A stretch of DNA of 64,000 bases from Symmachiella macrocystis (GTDB taxonomy: Bacteria; Planctomycetota; Planctomycetia; Planctomycetales; Planctomycetaceae). This document shows positions 53,813 through 63,000 of the stretch, piece after piece. The DNA lies in NCBI RefSeq assembly GCF_007860075.1, contig NZ_SJPP01000001.1, positions 496,001 through 560,000 on the forward strand, in the 5' to 3' direction. The notes beneath the pieces are model-generated. The model was not told the DNA's origin and searched no databases. It saw only the letters and a list, made by a program, of their open reading frames with translations. The stretch's first letter is position 1. Each line of letters begins with the position of its first letter. The translations under genes and the position numbers were made by a program.

Positions 53813-54667
53813 ATGTTTGACATCACGTCCATACTGGGCGACGCGCTTTCGGAAATCACCATCGTCGATATCGGTGCAATGGATGTCGGCGGCGAGATGC
53901 CGTTTCAGTCGCTGCTCGATCGCGGTTTTGCACATCTGGTGGGATTCGAACCGATTGACCAGGAATGCGAAAAGCTGAATCAACAATCGGCGGACCATCT
54001 GACGTATCTGCCGAATTTTGTGGGCGACGGCAATGTCCATCCGTTTTACATCACCCAGGCAGCGATGTCTTCGTCGTTGTACGAACCCAATCGGCCGCTG
54101 TTGGGCCACTTTCAGCACCTAGAAGAATACATGAGGGTCGTGCAGACCGCACAGGTGCAAACGCGGCGGTTGGATGAGATTGCCGAAGTGGGTGACGTGG
54201 ATCTGCTCAAAGTCGATGTCGATGGTGCGGAGCTTGATGTTTTTCGCGGCGCGCCGCGCGTGTTGGAAGATACACTCGTAGTGCAAACCGAAGTTCATTT
54301 CGTGCCACTCTACAAACAAGCGCCATTGTTCGCCGATGTGGATAGCCATTTGCGCGAGCAGGGATTTTTGTTTCACCAATTCGAAGGACATGCGGGTCGC
54401 GCGTTTAAGCCGTTGATGCTCAGCAACCAACCGTTTCGCGGATTTGGACAATGGCTGTGGGCCGATGCGGTGTATGTCAAAAGTTTTGAGTCCTTTGGTG
54501 AATTAACGGCCGACAAACTCCTCAAACTGGCGGTGATCCTGCACGAGGTCTATCGCTCCTACGATATGGCGGCGTTGGCGCTGCGACATTACGACGCCTT
54601 GACCGGCGCCAACATGCAACCGACCTATCTAAACCGGCTCGCCAGCGGGAACACCGCCGCAGCCTGA
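53813..54667 (+). CDS. FkbM-family methyltransferase
   Basis: 284 residues. SAM-binding motif I is EITIVDIGAMDVGGEMPF, then LVGFEPIDQECEKLN, and the FkbM motif DLLKVDVDGAELDVFRGAPR (where the conserved DVDGAE-x-x-V is kept). FkbM enzymes O-methylate sugars or polyketides. The start is ATG at 53813; the reading frame is open upstream to 53396, but this overlaps the sulfotransferase gene and has no methyltransferase similarity. It lies between the sulfotransferase and the GT41 gene. No signal peptide is present. Confidence 0.85.
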   Translation: MFDITSILGDALSEITIVDIGAMDVGGEMPFQSLLDRGFAHLVGFEPIDQECEKLNQQSADHLTYLPNFVGDGNVHPFYITQAAMSSSLYEPNRPLLGHFQHLEEYMRVVQTAQVQTRRLDEIAEVGDVDLLKVDVDGAELDVFRGAPRVLEDTLVVQTEVHFVPLYKQAPLFADVDSHLREQGFLFHQFEGHAGRAFKPLMLSNQPFRGFGQWLWADAVYVKSFESFGELTADKLLKLAVILHEVYRSYDMAALALRHYDALTGANMQPTYLNRLASGNTAAA

Positions 54668-54697
54668 CAGCGACTTTCACAAGAATCGAATCCGGCT

Positions 54698-56689
54698 ATG
54701 CAGAACAGCTCCCCCGACATCCACGACGCCTTGCGGCTGCATCAAGCGGGCGAACTCGGGCAAGCGACGTCGATCTATCGGCAGGTGTTGTCGATCGATC
54801 CGCGCAACGCCGATGCACTGCATTTGTTGGGAGTGGTCGCCTTTCAAAAAGGCGCGCATCAGGAGGCGATTGAATCGATTCAACAAGCGATCGATGTTTC
54901 GCCGACCTCGGCCGTCTATCACAACAATCTCGGAGCTGCGCAGCGCGAATTGGCGTTGCTTGACGCAGCGATTGTGAGTTTTGAACGGGCGGCGGAACTC
55001 GATGCGAATTACGTCGAGGCTCGCTTCAACCTCGGCAATGCATTGCAAGCTGCCGGTCGACTGGCCGAAGCGGTGACTGCCTACCGGTTGGTGCTGCAGG
55101 TACAACCTGAGCATCTCAATGCGCTGAATAATCTTGGAGCGGCACTGCAAACGCAAGGCGATCTTGCGGGAGCGACCGAATGTTTTCAACGCGTCCTGGC
55201 CCTCGATGACACCAACGCGGACAGTTGGCACAATTTCGGTCTTTGCCTCGATGCCCAGGACCGCCTCACCGAAGCTGAGGAATGCTTTCGCCGCGCGTTG
55301 TCGTGCCGTCCGCAATTTACCGATGCCTACAACAGCCTCGGTTCGGCGCTGCGGATTCAAGGCCGCGTTGATGAGGCTCGTGCTTGTTTCGAACAAGTTT
55401 TATCGCTCGACCCACGGCACCATTTGGCGCAATCCAATGCGTTGATGACATTGGACTATGCGGCCGACGTTTGCCCGCAAGAAATCCACCAGCGCCGCTG
55501 CCAATGGGGCGACGAGGTTGCCGCACAAATTGCCCCACATCAAACGCATCACAGCAGCGAGATCAATGGCGGGATCATCAAAATCGGTTACATCTCACCC
55601 GATTTTCGAGAACATGCGGTGGCGAGTTTTATTCAACCGATACTTGCCAATCATTGCACCGAGTTTGAAGTCCTCTGCTACGCCGATGTTGCCGTCCCCG
55701 ATAACATGACGCAGCATTTGCAATCTTTGGTGGAAACTTGGCGTAATATCTACGGCATGAGTGACGAACACGTCGCGCAACAAATCGCAGCGGATCGCGT
55801 TGATATTCTGGTGGATCTGGCAGGACACACGGCGCGGCATCGGCTGCGCGTTTTTGCCCGCAAACCGGCGCCGATTCAGGTGAATTATCTGGGAGACTCC
55901 ACCACGACCGGACTGGCGACCATGGACTATCGTATCAGCGATGCTTGGGCTGATCCGTGGTTTAGCGACGAGTATTGCCGCGAGACGTTAATCCGTCTGC
56001 CGGGCGGGTTCCTCTGTTTCGCCCCGCCCGAAGCAGCGCCGGAAGTCGCTGAGTTGCCGTGTACGCAAAACGGGTATATCACGTTCGGTTCATTCAATAG
56101 TCTCGCTAAAATCACGCCCGACGTAATGCGCACCTGGGCGGAATTATTACGGCAGATGCCCGAATCGCGGTTGTGTTTAAAAAACGGCGCACTGCGTGAC
56201 GAATCAGTCCGCACGCGCATGACACAACGATTCGAGGAACTCGACATCCCCGCACATCGACTGGAATTGTTGGGCCACGTCGAAGACGCTACGGAGCATT
56301 TGGCGCTGTACAACAGAATCGACATCGGTCTGGATACGTTTCCCTATGGGGGCACCACGACGACTTGCGAGGCATTGTGGATGGGCGTACCGGTGGTGAC
56401 CCTGTCGGGCGCTACGCACGTCAGTCGCGTCGGCACAAGTTTGTTGTCGCAGTTGGGTCTGAACAAGCTGGTGGCTCATGACGAAGCGGAGTACGTGCAA
56501 ATCGCCGGCGAATTGGCGCGCGATGAACAACGGCTCACCATCCTCCGCAGCGGACTTCGTGACGCCATGCTACGCTCATCCCTGTGCAACGCCGCCGGGT
56601 TCACACACCGCTTGGAAATGGCTTATCAAGCGATGTGGCAACAATGGTGCGCATCTTGTGAAACCGCCCCCATCGTCTGCGCGGGGTAA
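54698..56689 (+). CDS. TPR-O-GlcNAc-transferase-like glycosyltransferase (GT41)
   Basis: 663 residues. Seven tetratricopeptide units (about 8-245) precede a GT41 (SPINDLY/OGT) catalytic region. Visible are GYISPDFREHAVASFI with His306 (equivalent to a key active-site His), KPAPIQVNYLGDSTTTGLAT and MDYRISD (the family PAPIQV..G..TTGL.TMDYRI), FGSFNSLAKITPDVM, KNGALRDE with a Lys in the place of the UDP-binding Lys, and the hallmark LDTFPYGGTTTTCEALWMGV, then PVVTLSGATHVSRVG. It should transfer a sugar from a UDP-sugar to protein Ser/Thr or to another sugar. Together with its two neighbours it forms a three-gene modification cassette. Confidence 0.9.
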   Translation: MQNSSPDIHDALRLHQAGELGQATSIYRQVLSIDPRNADALHLLGVVAFQKGAHQEAIESIQQAIDVSPTSAVYHNNLGAAQRELALLDAAIVSFERAAELDANYVEARFNLGNALQAAGRLAEAVTAYRLVLQVQPEHLNALNNLGAALQTQGDLAGATECFQRVLALDDTNADSWHNFGLCLDAQDRLTEAEECFRRALSCRPQFTDAYNSLGSALRIQGRVDEARACFEQVLSLDPRHHLAQSNALMTLDYAADVCPQEIHQRRCQWGDEVAAQIAPHQTHHSSEINGGIIKIGYISPDFREHAVASFIQPILANHCTEFEVLCYADVAVPDNMTQHLQSLVETWRNIYGMSDEHVAQQIAADRVDILVDLAGHTARHRLRVFARKPAPIQVNYLGDSTTTGLATMDYRISDAWADPWFSDEYCRETLIRLPGGFLCFAPPEAAPEVAELPCTQNGYITFGSFNSLAKITPDVMRTWAELLRQMPESRLCLKNGALRDESVRTRMTQRFEELDIPAHRLELLGHVEDATEHLALYNRIDIGLDTFPYGGTTTTCEALWMGVPVVTLSGATHVSRVGTSLLSQLGLNKLVAHDEAEYVQIAGELARDEQRLTILRSGLRDAMLRSSLCNAAGFTHRLEMAYQAMWQQWCASCETAPIVCAG

Positions 56690-56726
56690 GTCCGCCGCAA
56701 TATCTCAGTGGATAGGGTACAATATG

Positions 56727-56975
56727 TCAGCGTGCCACAGTTCTCGCTTCGGTGTCGAACGGAACAATGCCATCGACAAGATAGACGCCCCAACGACGTT
56801 CTTGGCCATCAACTATCATTAAGATTTCCGCCGGGCCAGCTTCCAATTCAATCTTATCACGAGGGACAATCCGCCCGGGGCCGACCTTAGCCAAGCGCCA
56901 TGATTGTCCGTTCGCTTCAAGAAACAACTGCACCTCTGCGGAGTAATGCGGTCGAATGTCTGATTCATCGATCAT
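56727..56975 (-). CDS. Small hypothetical protein
   Basis: 82 residues, beta-rich and soluble (YSAEVQLFLEANGQSWRLAK; GRIVPRDKIELEAGPAEILM; RRWGVYLVDGIVPFDTE). I chose ATG 56975, preceded at some distance by GGA, over a GTG at 57020. The shape recalls a single small barrel. There is no recognised family. It is convergent with the glycosyltransferase gene. Confidence 0.55.
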   Translation of the reverse strand: MIDESDIRPHYSAEVQLFLEANGQSWRLAKVGPGRIVPRDKIELEAGPAEILMIVDGQERRWGVYLVDGIVPFDTEARTVAR

Positions 56976-57228
56976 GTGGATGCATTCCGATGCGATTCGG
57001 CAAGGAGTACGATTAGCCACAGATTAACACGGACAAAACACGGATTCAAATTTATCGTTCGATGAATCCCAAACCGACCGCTTGCGGTCGTACATGATGC
57101 TCCTTTGGGAATGAGCGTTCCAAATCACACCCTGTAGTGTCTTGTGCAATGCCGCGATACTAATGAAAATCGTAAGCGATTAGACATTGGACACTCCGTC
57201 GTCCTCCACTAACCACACCGAGAAAACC

Positions 57229-57555
57229 ATGCCTTGGATTTACCTACTGCTCGCCGGTCTGATGGAATGGGGTTGGCCGGTCGGCTTAAAATATGGCGTC
57301 GACGATAAAGGCTACCACTTTTGGCCGCTGGCCGGGGCGGTGGTGTCGATGATTTTCAGCGGCGCGTTTCTTCTGCTTGCGCAACGCACGATTCCCATGG
57401 GCACCGCTTACGCTGTCTGGACCGGCATCGGCGCCGTGGGCGCGTTTGTATTGGGTATTTTGCTGTTCAAAGAACCGGCCGAGTTGATGCGGTTTGTGTT
57501 TGTGGGTGTGATTATTGTAGGTATTATTGGTTTGAAGATGTCGTCGGGGCATTGA
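57229..57555 (+). CDS. SMR-family transporter, SugE/Gdx-type
   Basis: A 108-residue, four-helix membrane protein. MPWIYLLLAGLMEWGWPVGL, then KYG has the conserved membrane Glu (Glu13) and the W-x-x-G-LKY motif of SugE/Gdx; IPMGTAYAVWTGIGAVGAFV, then LGILLFKEP has the PxGTAYAVWTGIG motif that marks the guanidinium-exporter (Gdx) subtype of small multidrug-resistance proteins. It works as an antiparallel dimer, exchanging guanidinium for protons. I see no guanidine riboswitch upstream. The ATG at 57229 has no strong ribosome-binding site. Confidence 0.88.
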   Translation: MPWIYLLLAGLMEWGWPVGLKYGVDDKGYHFWPLAGAVVSMIFSGAFLLLAQRTIPMGTAYAVWTGIGAVGAFVLGILLFKEPAELMRFVFVGVIIVGIIGLKMSSGH

Positions 57556-57588
57556 GTGTTATCGAGCACCGGAACGGTAGAGCGCAAT

Positions 57589-58488
57589 ATGGCGAAGAAA
57601 CGAACCACTGCAGAAATCATTGCCGCAGCGCGGAATTCTGATAGAGGTCGCACTCCGACCCCAAAACCGACGCACCATGAAATCCGCGTGATGTCAACAA
57701 ATGAAGCGGACATCAAAAATGCGTTTGGGGAATTCTGGCAAACGGTTATGACTGTTTTCACCACCTCCCTTACTCCCGAAGAATGGGACATCGTCATTTG
57801 TTGTGTCTGGGACGAAGGTCGGGTTGCTGCGGAACCGGCGAAATGTTTGCTTCCCTTTCGCTTTCCACAGACGGAAAGCGACCTGGATCAGAATGTTGAA
57901 CACTTTAAGATTCCACATATGAATCAGTTCGTTAGCATTTACGTCGCTGAACATGAAAAACAATACATTGCCGTCGATCGATTGCTTCCCGATGAAGGCG
58001 CCGACACCGATGCCTTTGACACAGAATTCGCACACCTAACGGATCAAAAAATACAACTTATGCGTGAAACCGCAGATTCATCGACGATCCGTGAACAATT
58101 AGAATCCCTGGGCATTTCGAAAAGTATATTTGCTGCAATCGCGTCTGAGACGTATCACGAAGTCAACCTAATCCACATTTTTGGACCTGATCTTCCGTCT
58201 CCACAGCCTCCACAAACTTCTCTCGAAGTTTTCAGCCGCTTATTACATCATGCAGATCATTACGTCAGCAAACATTGTGGGTTGGAGTTTGAAGATGGAG
58301 CTCTCGTTTCCGTTAAACTGGACGGCGGCGACACGACGGATGCCACAATCGAATTATTAACGGATGTCGAGAATCTTCAAAGCCTTTGTCGCGATCTACG
58401 CACAATCAGCATCCTCGAGTCGAAGGTTTCTGAACGGGGCGAGCACAAACTCCGCACGCTTCTGCCGCATGTCAACGTCATCCGCTAG
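57589..58488 (+). CDS. Hypothetical protein, unknown family
   Basis: 299 residues, soluble and acidic. A basic start (AKKRTTAEIIAAARNSDRGR) is followed by a domain with IKNAFGEFWQTVMTVFTTSL, PEEWDIVICCVWDEG and FVSIYVAEHEKQYIAVDRLL, then a helical part (DSSTIREQLESLGISKSIFA) and EVNLIHIFGPDLPSPQPPQT. The C-terminal part (EVFSRLLHHADHYVSKHCGL) is unknown. The ATG at 57589 is chosen, as the longer frame to 57556 runs into the SMR gene stop. AT-rich composition differs from its neighbours. No role can be assigned. Confidence 0.6.
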   Translation: MAKKRTTAEIIAAARNSDRGRTPTPKPTHHEIRVMSTNEADIKNAFGEFWQTVMTVFTTSLTPEEWDIVICCVWDEGRVAAEPAKCLLPFRFPQTESDLDQNVEHFKIPHMNQFVSIYVAEHEKQYIAVDRLLPDEGADTDAFDTEFAHLTDQKIQLMRETADSSTIREQLESLGISKSIFAAIASETYHEVNLIHIFGPDLPSPQPPQTSLEVFSRLLHHADHYVSKHCGLEFEDGALVSVKLDGGDTTDATIELLTDVENLQSLCRDLRTISILESKVSERGEHKLRTLLPHVNVIR

Positions 58489-58508
58489 ACAGCAGGCCAA
58501 ACCCCGCC

Positions 58509-59237
58509 TCACAACCGGCTCGGAAACAACTGCAACTCCGGCACCACCGCCCGGGCCGGCAACCCGGCAACGAATAGCACGGCGTCGGCGATGTCTTGTG
58601 GTTGTAGGGCTTGATCGAGGATGTCGCGCGGCGTTGGTGTGGGACGTTTGTCGAGGATTTCGGTGTCGCACAGGCCGGGGAAGATGATGGTTGTGCGAAT
58701 GCCGTTTGCTTTTTCTTCGACCCGTGTGCCGTGTGCCAAACCGGTCAGGCCGTGTTTGCTGGCTTGATAAGCGACGCCTGAGACGTCCGGCATTTGTACG
58801 GCCCCGGTGGAGAGATACACAATCAATCCCCCACCGCCTTCGCGCATCACAGGTACGACCGCGCGGGTGCATAAAAACGCGCCGGTCAGATTGGTTGACA
58901 ACATCATTTCCCAAGTGTCGGGCGAAAGTGCGTCCAAACTGCGGTCGGGAATGTTCGTGCCGGTGGCATAGACCAATAGGTCGATGCGGCCGAATTTGGC
59001 GACGGTTTCTTCGATCAGTCGCTCGACATCGCCCTGGACGGTCGTGTCCACGGGGATAATCTCCAATGGGTGTCCGTTGCTCTCAGCTTCCTGCTGGAGT
59101 TCCCGCAACGCCGTTTCCCGCCGTGCCGCAGCCACGACATGCGCGCCGGTAGCAGCCAAAGCCGCAGCGATCGCCCGCCCCATTCCACTAGAAGCCCCGA
59201 CGACCACCGCGATTTTTCCCGTGTCTGATGAATTCAT
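58509..59237 (-). CDS. Short-chain dehydrogenase/reductase
   Basis: A 242-residue, classical SDR. IAVVVGASSGMGRAIAAALA carries the cofactor TGxxxGxG-type motif (residues 14-20), VDTTVQGDVERLIEETVAKF and LLVYATGTNI the strand 4-5 motifs, LSTNLTGAFLCTRAV the NNAG-region helix, LIVYLSTGAVQMPDVSGVAY, then QASKHG the catalytic Ser-Tyr-x-x-x-Lys (YQASK), and IIFPGLCDTEI the PG motif. It is probably NAD(P)-dependent; the substrate is unknown. The ATG at 59237 follows TAGGAAC. It is divergent from the metallo-hydrolase gene. Confidence 0.92.
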   Translation of the reverse strand: MNSSDTGKIAVVVGASSGMGRAIAAALAATGAHVVAAARRETALRELQQEAESNGHPLEIIPVDTTVQGDVERLIEETVAKFGRIDLLVYATGTNIPDRSLDALSPDTWEMMLSTNLTGAFLCTRAVVPVMREGGGGLIVYLSTGAVQMPDVSGVAYQASKHGLTGLAHGTRVEEKANGIRTTIIFPGLCDTEILDKRPTPTPRDILDQALQPQDIADAVLFVAGLPARAVVPELQLFPSRL

Positions 59238-59393
59238 GTTCCTATCCGCATTTCGTTGAGAACGCACTCCGGCAACAATTTTCACGACGTATTTCTGCCG
59301 AGGATAACATCTCACCGGCAACCGGGATACAATACTCAGACGAAAATCAAATTTGAGAAAACCACTGCCAGAATAAAATCAGGAGGCCCCCCG

Positions 59394-60047
59394 TTGCCTA
59401 GTGCGAATATTGCTGTCGACACAATTGTGTCGCCCCCGTTTATGGAAAATAGCTTGATTGTCCGCGTCGAAGGACGTGACGATTGTTTGGTTGTCGATCC
59501 GGGATTTGATCCCGAAGCGATTGCTGAGAAAATGAAGTCGCTGGGCGTCGAACCGGCGATGGTGCTGCTCACGCATGGCCACGCCGATCACATTGCCGGC
59601 AACGGTTTTTTCAAGGAACGTTGGCCGGACGTGCCGTTGGTCATCGGGACCGGGGATGCCGGCATGCTGACCGATGCGCGGGCCAATCTCAGCGCGCTGG
59701 CTGGGGGGAGTATCACCAGCCCGCCGGCGGATCGGACCGTCGATGAGGGGGATGTTCTTGAAGCAGCTGGTATCTCGCTGCGTGTGTTGGAAATTCCTGG
59801 CCATTCCGCTGGGCATGTGGTGTACGTCATCGAACAGGTCGAGCCGCACATTGTGTTGGGCGGCGATGTGCTCTTCCAAGGGGGGATTGGCCGCTTTGAT
59901 TTCCCCGGCGGCAACGAACAAAAACTGCTCAATGGCATTCGCACGAAGTTGTATACCTTGCCGGATGACACGATCGTCTATCCCGGACATGGACCGCCGA
60001 CCACCACCGGCGAAGAAAAACGATCCAATCCCTTTGTGCATATGTAA
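59394..60047 (+). CDS. Metallo-beta-lactamase-fold hydrolase (glyoxalase II-like)
   Basis: 217 residues with the start at TTG 59394, chosen because AGGAGG lies 7 nt upstream and no family sequence precedes it. THGHADHIAGN (residues 60-70) is the metal-binding HxHxDH motif, EIPGHSAGHVVY the next ligand region, HIVLGGDVLFQGGIGRFDFP the Asp ligand, and VYPGHGPPTTTGEEK the final His. The domain order and DVLFQGGIGR motif fit glyoxalase II (hydroxyacylglutathione hydrolase)-like enzymes. No glutathione link is proven. It is 15 bp upstream of the helicase gene and may be co-transcribed. Confidence 0.9.
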   Translation: MPSANIAVDTIVSPPFMENSLIVRVEGRDDCLVVDPGFDPEAIAEKMKSLGVEPAMVLLTHGHADHIAGNGFFKERWPDVPLVIGTGDAGMLTDARANLSALAGGSITSPPADRTVDEGDVLEAAGISLRVLEIPGHSAGHVVYVIEQVEPHIVLGGDVLFQGGIGRFDFPGGNEQKLLNGIRTKLYTLPDDTIVYPGHGPPTTTGEEKRSNPFVHM

Positions 60048-60062
60048 AATAAAAACGGGCTG

Positions 60063-63000
60063 ATGCACGAAATCATGAGCACGCTTCACAACTTCCATCC
60101 GCTGATTCAACAATGGTTCCGCTCCCGGTTCGCAGCGCCGACTGAACCGCAACAGCGGGGCTGGCCGTTCATTGCTGATGGACAGCACACATTGATTGCT
60201 GCCCCGACGGGGAGCGGAAAAACTTTGACCGCTTTCTTGGCGGCGATTGATCGGTTGTTGAAGTTAGCGCTGGCGGGGGAACTTGAGCAGCGGATGTATG
60301 TCGTCTACGTCTCGCCGCTGCGGGCGCTGTCGAACGATATGCACCGCAATCTGGAAGACCCGCTCAACGAGATCATGGCATTGGCCACTGAAAACGGCAT
60401 CGATGTCCCGCCGATTCGTGTGGGCCTGCGCACCGGTGACACCAAGTCGTCGCAACGCGCCGCACTGGTGCGGAAACCGCCGCACATTCTCGTCACGACC
60501 CCCGAGTCGTTGTACTTGATGCTCACCGCCGAAAAGAGCCGCGAGAAACTGAAGGCTGTCGAGACGGTGATTGTTGATGAAATCCACGCCCTCGTCCGCG
60601 ACAAACGGGGCTCGCATTTGTCGTTGACATTGGAACGCCTGCAGTCGTGGTGCGAACGGCCGTTTCAACGCGTGGGGCTTTCAGCCACGCAGCGGCCGAT
60701 CGAATATACGGCGCGGTTTCTGGTCGGGTTCCATGGTCCAAACGCCGGGCAGTTACCCTGCGAAATCATTGATGTCGGTCATCAGCGCGAATTGGACTTG
60801 GCGATTGAAGTCCCGCCCAGCGAACTCGGCGCTGTTTGTATGCACGAGCAATGGGCTGAGGTGAATGAGCGGATCGCCGAGTTGATTAACAATCACCGCA
60901 GCACATTGATCTTTGTCAATACGCGGCGAATGGCGGAGCGGATTACGCATCTGCTGACCAAATTGATGGGCGAAGACGCCGTCAGCAGCCATCATGGTTC
61001 GTTGGCGGCCAAGTTTCGTTTGGAGACCGAACAACGTCTCAAGGAAGGTAAACTCAAGGCGGTGGTGGCGACTGCTTCCTTGGAGTTGGGTATCGACATT
61101 GGGTATATCGATCTGGTCATCCAAATCGGCTCGCCTCGTTCGATTGCCACGTTTCTACAACGTGTCGGACGGTCGGGACACTCGTTGGGTTTGATCCCCA
61201 AAGGCCGGTTGTTCGCGCTGACTCGCGATGAGTTGTATGAATGCATGGCGCTGCTGCGGGCGGTGCGTGGTGGACGCTTGGATCGCATTCCGATTCCGAC
61301 TGCTCCGTTGGATATCCTTGCTCAACAAATCGTCGCTGAAGTCTCGGCCGAGGAATGGGGCACCGACGACCTGTTCGCCGCATTCCGCCGCGCCGCACCG
61401 TATCATGAATTATCACGGACCGATTTTGACAAGGTCGTTGAATTCCTGAGCGAAGGGGTCGCACACGCCAACGGCCGCAGCCGCGTCTTTTTGCATCACG
61501 ATCAAGTCAATCGTCGAATCCGCCCGCGCCCCGGCGCGCGCTTGGCGGCAACAATGAACGGCGGGGCGATTGGCGAAGTCGCTTCGTATCGCGTTATTGC
61601 TGAACCGGAACGAACTGTCGTCGGTACATTGGATGAAGAATTCGCTGCGGAAAGCCAAGCGGGCGATATCTTTTTGCTGGGGAATACGTCCTGGCGGATT
61701 CAACATGTCCGCGGTGGTGAAGTGACCGTCTTCGATGCACATGGAGCACCGCCGTCGATTCCGTTTTGGCGCGGTGAAGCTCCGGGACGGACTTTAGAAC
61801 TCTCGGAAGAGGTCTCGCGACTGCGGGAGGAATTGGAACCGCTGCTTGATGATGAAGCTGCAGCGCAGCAATGGCTCATTGGCGAAACTGATATTACCCC
61901 GGCAGCTGCTGAACAAGCGGTGACGTATGCCGCGGCGCAAAAAGCGGCGTTGGGGTTGTTGCCGACTTGCAAACGCGTGGTCTTCGAGCGGTTTTTTGAT
62001 GAGAGTGGCGGCATGCAGATGTTGATTCATGCCCCCTTCGGCGGTCGGATCAATACGGCATGGGGTATGTCGCTGCGCAAACGGTTTTGCCGGTCGTTTG
62101 ATTTTGAACTGCAAGCGACTGCGGACGACAACGGCCTGATACTTTCACTCGGCCCGCAACACAGTTTTCCGCTGGAGAGCATGTTTGGCATGCTCAATCC
62201 CAACAACGCTCGCCATTTATTGGAACAGGCATTGCTTGCAGTGCCGACGTTTCAAATTCGCTGGCGGTGGAACGTCACCCGCTCGCTACTTGTCGCGCGG
62301 ATGAATAACGGTAAAAAAGTACCGCCGCCGCTACAACGATTTCGCGCGGATGATTTGCTGACGGCTGTGTTTCCCAAATTGACCGGCTGCCAGGAGAATA
62401 TCACCGGCGATCACGAGATCCCTGACCATCCGCTCATTCGGCAAACGATGGAAGATTGTCTGTTCGAGGCGATGGACATTGCTGGATTGGAAAACGTTCT
62501 CACCGGCGTGCAGCGGGGTGATATTACGTACGTTGCGCGCGACACCCGCGAGCCTTCGCCGTTTTGTTACGAATTGCTCAACGCTAGCCCGTACGCGTTT
62601 TTGGATGGTGGCGAGTTCGTCGAACGTCGTGCGCGGATGGTGGCGACCCGTCGCTCGTTAACCGTCGATAGCGTGAGTGATCTTGGACGTCTCGATCCGC
62701 TAGCCATCTCGCAAGTCCGCGACGAAGCCACCCCGACGGTGCGCGATGCGGATGAATTGCACGACGCCTTGTTGGGGCGAATTTTGCTGCCCGTGAATGA
62801 AGCGGCCGATTGGTCGCCCCACTATTTAGAATTGCAAACGGACGGGCGGGCGACGACCGTCACACAGCCCGATGGGCGCCGCGCGTGGGTGGCGACCGAA
62901 CGACTGCCGGCGGTGTTGGCGACGTTTGATGACATTGACGTCGCGCCGCCCGTGACTGTTCCGGAAAACGTGCGGCAAGAATGGGAATCGACCGAGGCCC

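Noticed and set aside
57021-57060. Possible mini-ykkC (guanidine-II) riboswitch before the SMR gene, suggested by two ACGG units
   Set aside because: The flanks (GATTAAC..., ACAAAAC...) are not complementary, so no hairpins with ACGG loops form. The phrase CAGATTAACACGGAC is also a common intergenic repeat in many bacterial genomes.
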